Positions 56,344 to 64,000 of a DNA stretch of 64,000 nt are shown here, piece by piece (position 1 is the first letter of the stretch; every line of letters begins with the position of its first letter). Made by a program: the position numbers and the translations under genes. The notes beneath the pieces were generated by a model. The model made no database searches. It worked only from the letters and a program-made list of their open reading frames with translations, and was not told the DNA's origin. This stretch comes from Daucus carota subsp. sativus (Eukaryota > Streptophyta > Magnoliopsida > Apiales > Apiaceae), in contig NC_030382.2 in NCBI RefSeq assembly GCF_001625215.2, positions 28,134,610 to 28,198,609 on the forward strand. The letters are read 5' to 3'.

Positions 56344-59224
56344 TACTTGCTTGAGCAATTAACGAAAAATCCCATTCAAATTGTCATTTTTTTGCTAAAT
56401 ATCCTTAATCTTTCCTTTTCATTAACAACCCCAATAAATTTACTAAATCCATGAAAAAGATTATCTAAAGTTATTTATCGTTGATATGACTAATCATGAT
56501 CAACCCAAATCATACGTGGCAACATAATTAAAGTTAATTAAAAATTAGTTAAAAATTATATTTTTGAAAAATTTAACAGCAAAATCTAATATGAATACAG
56601 CTTATTATTTTACGGGGGCATTTCTATAATTTTATAAAATTTATAATGTTGAAAAAATATCAATTTTTTGAAACATACCTTCATATTTTAAATTTTATGG
56701 GGGCGATGGGCAGTTCTATAATTTCGTATATAATGGTGAAAAAATGTTAATTTTTTGAAAAAGACCTTTATATTTTATATTTTATGGGGGCACTTTTATA
56801 ATTTCATAAAAAGATACCGATAATTTTTTTTTTAAAAATATTGAGTTTGAACTAAATACAACATTTTTATTAAATGGACTTAGTTGAAACGCCTCCATGA
56901 CTTACCTTATGTTTCAAAAATAAATAGTTATCTTTAGAAAAAATCATATAGAAATGTATTATTTTTTCTATATGATTTTTTCTGAAAATAAATACCTATC
57001 TTTATTTAATAATGAATATGAGAGAGGTTAATAGACTAATACATAATCAAGCAAACTCCTAACTTAAGTACCAACTCATAAAATTTATATACATATAACT
57101 ACAAATAGACATTATCCTAACGTTTTTATCATTAAATTCAAACAAGAGTTAACTGTTGTGCAAACTTTTTAATATTCAATGATTAAGTCCCAAGTTAAAT
57201 CTAATTTTGTAATCCGTTTTCAAATTTTTTGAATCCAATGTCCCAACTGCAAGTTGGACATGAATTAATCACCTGGTGGTCTCCAACTTAACTTTCTCTC
57301 CATACATGTAGAAGCAACGATGTTTTAACAGAGTTTCAATAGGCAGAGAATTTCATGTAACATGAAACGAGGAAGGAACAGGAATACACTTCTCATATTT
57401 GAGGAAAGGTTTCAAGCTCTTAAACTTATAGGAAATGATTAATAGTGTCGGAAGTCTTTTTAGTTTCAATTCATCAAAAGATGAGTACAGGGTGTACAAG
57501 GAAGATGAACCCGTTGGAGTTGCCTTTCACATAGTAGGAATGCAGGATTGGATGGTTGATAAATAATCTGAAATTAGACCTGCAGTTGTACAAAAATAGT
57601 AGACAATCCAAGAAACACTCCATTACTAATTACTAATTTATGCACATGGGGACGCCGATTGCTGCTCAATGGTAGCAGCCACGTCCCTAAACTCTTTGGT
57701 GCCTAGTGATCATGAAGAACCAATAAAATGTTTCTCGTTTTATTTTCGAACCCATCAAATGCCTTACGTTTTATTTCACTATTTTATGGCTTCAATTTTT
57801 TCTATTTTATGACTGAAACTGCTTAAGTTTATACAAGAATCAGCAAAAAAAGAAAAATTTTATTATAGCTGCTAACTACGTCTACATCACCTCATTTCGA
57901 CAGCAATTGCAATGGCCTTTGTTTCCCCTCTGTTTTGACAGCAGTTGCAAACTTCCAATGGCACTTTCTGCTGGGAAATAAAACGGGATGTGGGGGAGTA
58001 TTCGTCACAATGTCTCCTTCGTGCATACCCTTGTCTACGCCTGCTAAGCTGTATAAACAAAACCTGATCTAATCCTGTCTTCAGGTTATATATATCCAGT
58101 GCCAGAGTAGTAATTAAGTTGGAATTTGCGCAGTTTATTTTGATAGTGAACGTAGCTTAATATTGGTTTTTGCTGTAATCCATCATATATGATCGCAGAG
58201 TGGAACCCAAGTAGACAAAAATACAAGGCTACACTAGGAAGTACATTTCAGTAAGATGAAATCAGAAAAAGAGTGGATGAGTTGTTATTACAAAAACTTG
58301 GTTCATTCATACAAGTATCAAGTTTGCACCTCTTTCTCTGTTATGTTGTACATAATAGGTACGTATGGTTGATATTAATGACTCCTGCATTCTTACGGAT
58401 GTGATCCACACGGGAATGTACACCCAACTGTACTGATACTCTCTTAACAATGGTAATGCTAATCTAAACTATGTCGCTTTTTCATTAGAAGATCCATATA
58501 TTTACCTTTTCTGTCTTTGTTCGACGTGACGAGCTTGGAGGAGACTAAAGTTTTACTGATTCAGATGTGTTTGCTATCACTTGTATATTGCTTTTAGTCA
58601 CATTCTTCTGTTGTGCCTGACCAAAAAATGGAATAAAACTTATTTAATGCCAACCAACAAACAACAAAGCATGTGAATTCCACGCTACATTTTGTTGCTA
58701 ATATCGCAAGCATACCTACAACTGACTGGTCTAATAACCCTAAAGTGCAGATGGAAGGCTTTGGAACAATTCCAATGGCATGGAAAAGAAAATATCCTTA
58801 TCTTAGAACGCATTCTTTCTACCGATCTACGTTATAAACCAAATGAAATTGTAACTGCCTTTCCAGCATAATAGAGTCCTAATCCATTTTACTTTTTAAC
58901 CCAATAAGTTTCCAGTCGCACATTGAACATTACCCTAACCAGTTATACACTAAAGAACAAGCATCTAATGCTTCAAAACCATGATGACCTCGGCAGATTC
59001 GATTTCAATACATATAAAACATTGGATATAAATGTGTAAAAGAAAAAAAACAAATGTTGATGTGTTCCAAACTAAAACTAGTCATTTCTTTGTCTTCCTG
59101 ATATGACCAAAGAGGCTAGACTTATACGAACCTGTTTATGTGAGTCGGACCTTTCTCATACCCTATTATAGCAGGAGCCTTGTGTATTAAAAAAAACTTA
59201 AAAACAGAAATATCACAGGCCGTA
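56344..59224. other. Long intergenic stretch, no clear gene
   Basis: About 56590-56810 has three loosely repeated units (TTTTATGGGGGCAYTTYTATAATTT). Around 56945 a perfect short inverted repeat (ATAGAAATGTATTATTTTTTC/ AGAAAAAATCATATAG type) is visible. An acceptor-like site at about 58623 on the minus strand is followed by 23 open codons and a stop (AQQKNVTKSNIQVIANTSES...), which could be a last exon of the unit at 59225 but is out of phase with it. Confidence 0.4.
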
Positions 59225-59578
59225 CCTGCAATCTCTTACTTTACTCTGAACCCTCTGAACTCGTGATTCAACCAACTTTGGCTCATGTAGTTTTCGTTTT
59301 TCTGCCCGCACCCTTAATATGCTGTCTTTCGGTTCTTGAGATGTGGCAATTTCCATCTTCTCCGTATCCTCTAAGCTTAAGCATTCATCCTCAGAGAGTG
59401 AGAGATAAGAAACAAGTAAAACAAGATTCAGCCCTGCGAGAAAAGGGAAATCCTGCGAATTTGATGACACACTTTCATCATTCTCTTCAAGTCCTTCTTC
59501 ATGTAGATTCACATGTTCATCTTCTGGTATATTTTCCATGTTATAATCCGGCCACAACACTGTTGTCGAAACATTCAC
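59225..59578 (-). CDS. Possible coding exon(s) of an unidentified gene
   Basis: An open frame on the minus strand reads MNVSTTVLWPDYNMENIPED then a Glu/Asp/Ser-rich stretch, ending with a basic, helix-like RAEKRKLHEPKLVESRVQ. It is followed by a good donor (GATTGCAG|GTACGG). An internal stretch (DFPFLAGLNLVLLVSYLSLS) is less coding-like and is bounded by CGCAG sites, so it may be a retained intron. A TATA-like GATATAAAAAGG on the minus strand near 60334 could be the promoter. I do not recognise the family; no downstream exon could be joined in phase. It may be a gene fragment. Confidence 0.3.
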
Positions 59579-61749
59579 ACAGCCATAATTAGTTCACAAA
59601 TAGAAAAAAAATCCATCCAAGATAAATTGCAGAAAGGATTCTAAAATAAACACATACAATAGAAAACATCAACAGGTAGAGGTAAAAGCAGCGGCGGATT
59701 AAAAATTTCAATAATAAATTTCATATTTTATACAGAAAATTATCAATATTTTTTTTAAAAAAGAATATGGTCTGTTTGGAAACTTGGATTTGATCCAATG
59801 ACATGTTTAAATACACAGAAAAAGTTAGATTCAAATTTCATTTGAAATCCACGACATCCAAACACTAATGTAAGCTTAGAATCTGAAATGACACATCAAT
59901 CCATAACATCTGAAATCCAAAATTTGAAATCTTACGTTAATTAAACTCTCCGTCTATAAATTTCTCGATCAGCTGATAAATTTGGTGTGTGCATATCAAA
60001 TGAATGATCACAGAAATAATAAGGACTAGTTAACATATTAATATCAGAAAATGAAAATGAATAATCTTAAATCATCTACAAAAATAAAAATTGCAAAATA
60101 TTACAAAGATGAAAAACCCAGAAAAGAAAAAGAGAATTGCTGACCTCCTGATGAGCTGCGAAGAAAGCAAGGAGAAAAGAGCAGCCGAAAGCATGTATAA
60201 TATGTATATAAGAGTGAATGATATCTATGGAGTCCGTCCGATGATCCGGCTGTATCAAGGAAGAGAATTACAGGCTTCTGGGGTTTGACAATTCTTCATC
60301 CCTCGCTCCCGGCTTCCCCACGGATTTGCCTTTTTATATCTACATATGATAACTAGCTATATCAGCTCAGCACCTATGGCTTCTGATATTTGTTATTTTA
60401 CTTTATATATTTTAATATTTTAAATTTAGGAAATTTATGAAAATGTTATTTTTGTAAAAGAAAAATTTACAAGTTCACTGGTTTTTAGAAATATTGTCGG
60501 AAAATATTTTTCAATGGAATGCAACTGAATATATGACTTCTTTATATTTGGAAAAATACGTATCCATCTTATTCCGGGTCTATTTGTGAGTGCTATTAAA
60601 AATTATTTTGCTGGTAAAAAAAGTGTTGTTGAAATAAGAAAGTTGTTTGGTAATTTTTTTTGATATTTGCATATTTTGAGTTATAACGTAAACAAATATT
60701 TTTGATGAGGTTTGATAGTGAAATTTATTTCTGTTTCTAGTAAAAGCTGAAAGTAGTTTTTTTTGTAAAAGTATGGGATAAACTGCTTTCCTAAAAGGAG
60801 CTTTTGAGCTAAGATCTACTGTTCAGCAAAACTATTTTAAATTTACCAAACAATTTTTCACCTATTTTTCGACAAAAAATTGTTGTATGCAACAACAACT
60901 CCAATCCATACTATACCTTATTACAACTCGTACAACTCGGTGGCTGATGTTTTGATTGGATAGCAGATATCAGTATATTGGTTTTTTTTACCCAGATTCC
61001 AAGCCAATGCTCAGAATGACGAAGTTGAACAAACAATAGGTTTACTGATCTCCAATTAAGAATGAAATAGGCCTATTTTTCTATTCATATTGGAATGTTT
61101 GAAGGGCATAAAAGCGCTATCTAGAGTTGTCCGAATTGTGGTAAATCACCTCCTCACACAGCCTGTTTTTGAACATTCTAACTCTAATCAATGTTCCTTC
61201 AAGAGTAACAAACGCATTACGAACAAATTCTGAGTGCTCGGCCCGCCTACCCTGTGTGGTAGTGGGGGAGCCCCCATTCCTATATATGATATTTGAGTTT
61301 TTTCTTCACTTCCAACAGTTTGAACTGATGTATTCGAGATGCCACAAAAGCTTTTTTTGGAGTTTCGCTCGGCCGTTTTGAATGCTTCTAAAATGACATC
61401 GAAACTTGAAAAATCTGGTATCCTAAAAAATATTCTCGGATTTTTTTTTCTGATTTTTTGAAAATTTTTTGATTTTATAAATCTTTTTTATCAGAATTAC
61501 TTTGATAGAAGACTTGGACTAATGGAACTCAATACTTTTCGACGGCACCACCCAGAAAAGATAGTTCGTAGTTGACATGATTTTCATGTATTTTTCGCAT
61601 AATTTTTCGGGGAGCCACAAACGTCTTTATACTCATCGAAATGAGCCCGAAACTTCGCGGGAACACGGGGTTACTATGCCTTATGTCTGAGACTTGTGCT
61701 TTTTTATTTTGATAGAAGCGAACGGAAAAAAGATAAAGAAGAGGAAAAT
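59579..61749. other. Intergenic, with a MITE-like piece
   Basis: 59770-59880 carries GGTCTGTTTGGAAACTTGG and CCACGACATCCAAACACT, short inverted hAT-like ends. About 60570-60890 has TTACCAAACAA/TTGTTTGGTAA words of another decayed MITE. No convincing reading frame. Confidence 0.4.
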
Positions 61750-64000
61750 TTAGTGTCCTCACATCACACCCACATCGGTCTTATGTGCTAAGTCAGGTCA
61801 TTATGTGACCCCTAATCTTGGAGGGTCGCATGGTTAAGGGTCGCGAAATAAAGGCCTCGTGCCCATAACAGATGATGGCCTCGCCCGCGAGCCAAAGTGA
61901 CATAAGGGACATATATTATGTAAATTGTGCAATGCATGAGTAATAAAAATGTGGAAAAATGAATGACCACTTACTTTGGATATCTAGCGATGAAGATGTT
62001 GAAGACTGAGGGGTTGCTTTGCTAGATGAAGATGGGGGGCTGCTCACCTATCTGGTAAATACTCTTATGCGAACCAGTTCGAGAGCGAGGAACACAGAGA
62101 AACTGGTTTCCGATAATGTCCAAATGTGGAAATGATTGCAAATCATTTGCATATTAATAGGCAGAGGAGGGAGAACCACACTCAGGACACGTGGCACCTC
62201 CTCATTCACTGCCTCCCCATAAATGCCCGAAAGCTGTGGGCACATTAATGACAAGTGGGGCCTTGTGTCATGTCCTCACATCGCAGGTCCCTTCACCTAC
62301 CTGGGGGCACTATCTCGGGACTTGCCTCTACCAGGTCGCTAATAAAGGCCTTGCTATTTTTTGGGACGTTTCACTAGCCTAATCAAATGTAGACATATGT
62401 GCTTCTTCTCTCAAGGCCTCGCTGTGATCCTCTTTGCATCACTAATGGCGACTAGGAATTGGGGGTGGTTGTTATTCCCAAAATCGACATGGACCTTGGC
62501 AGGACATTTAGATATGGATTACCAAGGCGGGCCATCTACCTCAATTAATGATTCCACCCTAATATTAGAATTGGACAAGTCCTTTGGACTCATTGCTAGG
62601 CCACTCCACTAACGAGCCTCCCTTACTTAGAAGATTCATCTGTTAGATATTTAGCTATTAATATCTAATATTGTAAAAAAAAAAAAAAATTGAATATTTT
62701 AGATATATCATTTCTGATCAGAATGATTTGGTCAAAGATATGATTCCGTAGTAATGTTGTTTTCTTCCCGTTAAACAACAGTTATGTTTTTATGTATTGA
62801 TTTATAATCAAACATATTAATATCTCCATAAAACTATACATCAGTTACAAGTTTAGAGCCTATATAACTCTGGTTTTGTAAAAGAAGCTGAACAACAAAA
62901 AGAAAACAAGCTCTCTCCTCTGATGCTATTCTCCCTATTTCAAAGCTCTGCTAGTCTTCATAAATCAGAAAATACAAACCTTTGTTTTCTAGTTCTGTAA
63001 GAACTTCTGTTCTTCAACCTGCTTAAGGCTTTTACTTGTATATATATCAATTATATACACACATTATATAGTATCATTTAGGAGTTATTTTGGAGCATTT
63101 GGAAAATCATTGTTTCTATCTATAATCGTTCGTGTACAAGAAGAGCTAAACTTATTTGGGTGTTGTACCACTAAGGAGTTGCCGGAATAACCTTACACGA
63201 GAGGGGCACGATTCCTTAGAGCAGTGTTTTCACATACCTCACCAAGCCACTCTCTAAACCCTGTTAATTTAGTTTATATTTCATATTTTATATCTTTGAA
63301 TTGCTTGTCTACCTTGTTGATTTACTCTGCAAAAATTATTGTGTTGTTCTGTTTTCATCATCTGTTTTCATTAATTTGCTGCTTGAGATCATTGTTCTAT
63401 AGTTGTTAAATTGGTTTTGTGTAGGCTACACACTGTTACTTGTTTGTTTTTGGTTCTGAGAGACAAAGTTCAGTACGTTATGGTTCTATGTACTACAAAC
63501 CTAATTGTTTATTAACTAATTACCAATTCACTGATATAAACTGAGAAACACCTAAGATTAATTACACCATAGCTAGCTTATATAACATCATCAAGGTCTA
63601 AGGATTACTTCCAAGGGGTCATCACCCTAGAGATCATCATCTGAAGGATCGTTGTAAGCATCAACAGTGAGCCTTGGGATCACTAATCCCTTGGCCTCAC
63701 TATCTCTTGCCTCGCTGTGTGGGCTTTGTTATGATCAAGATCGCTAGTCTAGAGGTCATCACTCTAAGGCTCATTCTTCAGGAAGGCTCTCAAGCATCAT
63801 CATCTCTACTACAAGTCGGCCTCCACTAAGGGGTCATTAACTTTATACACTAAGTCCCTTGTGGGCTCTCATTAGGGCTACGCCCTCTATTTTGGGTTCC
63901 CTCACCCCATGAGAGGATGATCAAGGCATGAAGGCTCATGACCAGTCCAGGCTGGGGCTCATGAGTGTACAAAATGAGGTCTTTAACTCCGTTATCTCGA
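61750..64000 (-). mobile_element. Gypsy-like LTR sequence, interrupted by a solo copia LTR
   Basis: On the minus strand the region shows LTR features: a possible LTR start TGTTATGGGCACGAGG at 61870, and upstream of it a promoter-like CTATTAATATGCAAATG (about 62145) followed by a transcribed-looking stretch. Motifs gagggcgtagccct at about 63885 recall the element at 1-1425. Sequence on the two sides of the solo LTR (62640 and 63593) reads as one continuous unit. Element type and bounds are uncertain because it leaves the window. It is a broken, old copy. Confidence 0.5.
62641..63587 (+). mobile_element. Solo copia-type LTR, 947 bp, with target duplication
   Basis: Begins TGTTAGATATTTAGC and ends TATATAACA (inverted TGTTA/TAACA ends). 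A perfect 5-bp target duplication TCATC lies at 62636-62640 and 63588-63592. TATA-like CCTATATAACT is at about 62869. No internal genes or second LTR: it is the usual product of recombination between the two LTRs of a full element. Confidence 0.85.

Noticed and set aside
61169-62612. Several 60-83 codon frames near the right edge
   Set aside because: They fall in decayed LTR-type sequence and share no motifs with known proteins.

Overview
The window is nuclear DNA from a flowering plant. It is AT-rich, with intron-bearing genes, plant-specific families (malectin-like receptor kinase, ATL RING-H2, HAWAIIAN SKIRT F-box, DUF1191), plant tRNAs and a dense mix of Helitrons, Stowaway, hAT-like and Mutator-like MITEs and copia/gypsy LTR elements. 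The protein sequences fit a eudicot, probably an asterid, but I cannot name the species.

Layout. 1-1425: gypsy-type LTR on the minus strand. 2594-5260: a foreign insert carrying the first three exons of a VAC14-like gene, bracketed by a 57-bp direct repeat. 6.7-9.2 kb: a Stowaway-like MITE, a Helitron with intact ends and a hAT-like MITE. 9.4-18.8 kb is the gene-rich core: an NDR1/HIN1-like LEA_2 protein plus a decayed duplicate of its 3' end, a CrRLK1L receptor kinase, an ATL67-like E3 ligase and a Golgi-type methyltransferase-like protein, all on the plus strand. 19.4-23.6 kb: a young broken copia element, a 287-bp tandem duplication, tRNA-Gly and a second Helitron. 24.2-27.2 kb: a spliced FCF1-like pseudogene that can be followed exon by exon on the minus strand. 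27.8-36.3 kb: a MITE, the 3' part of an LTR-type element with a 799-codon ORF, more MITEs and large microsatellites. 36.3-38.9 kb: the HWS F-box gene with a spliced 5' leader. 40.4-41.8 kb: three DNA transposons nested in one another. 43.2-45.1 kb: tRNA-Gln and eIF1A. 46.2-51.1 kb: a foldback element and a tandem MITE. 51.7-55.6 kb: a five-exon GDSL esterase and a DUF1191 membrane protein, tail to tail. 56-61.7 kb: mostly intergenic, with one possible coding exon. 61.75-64 kb: gypsy-like LTR sequence interrupted by a solo copia LTR with a clean target duplication.

The genes are independent housekeeping, signalling and secretory genes; nothing suggests a co-regulated cluster. I found no evidence for an undescribed multi-gene system. 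The most interesting material is genome-evolution evidence: the captured VAC14 5' end, the dead FCF1 copy, the Helitron with repeated promoter-like modules, the long foldback hairpin, the nested transposons, and two short upstream reading frames in the HWS leader.
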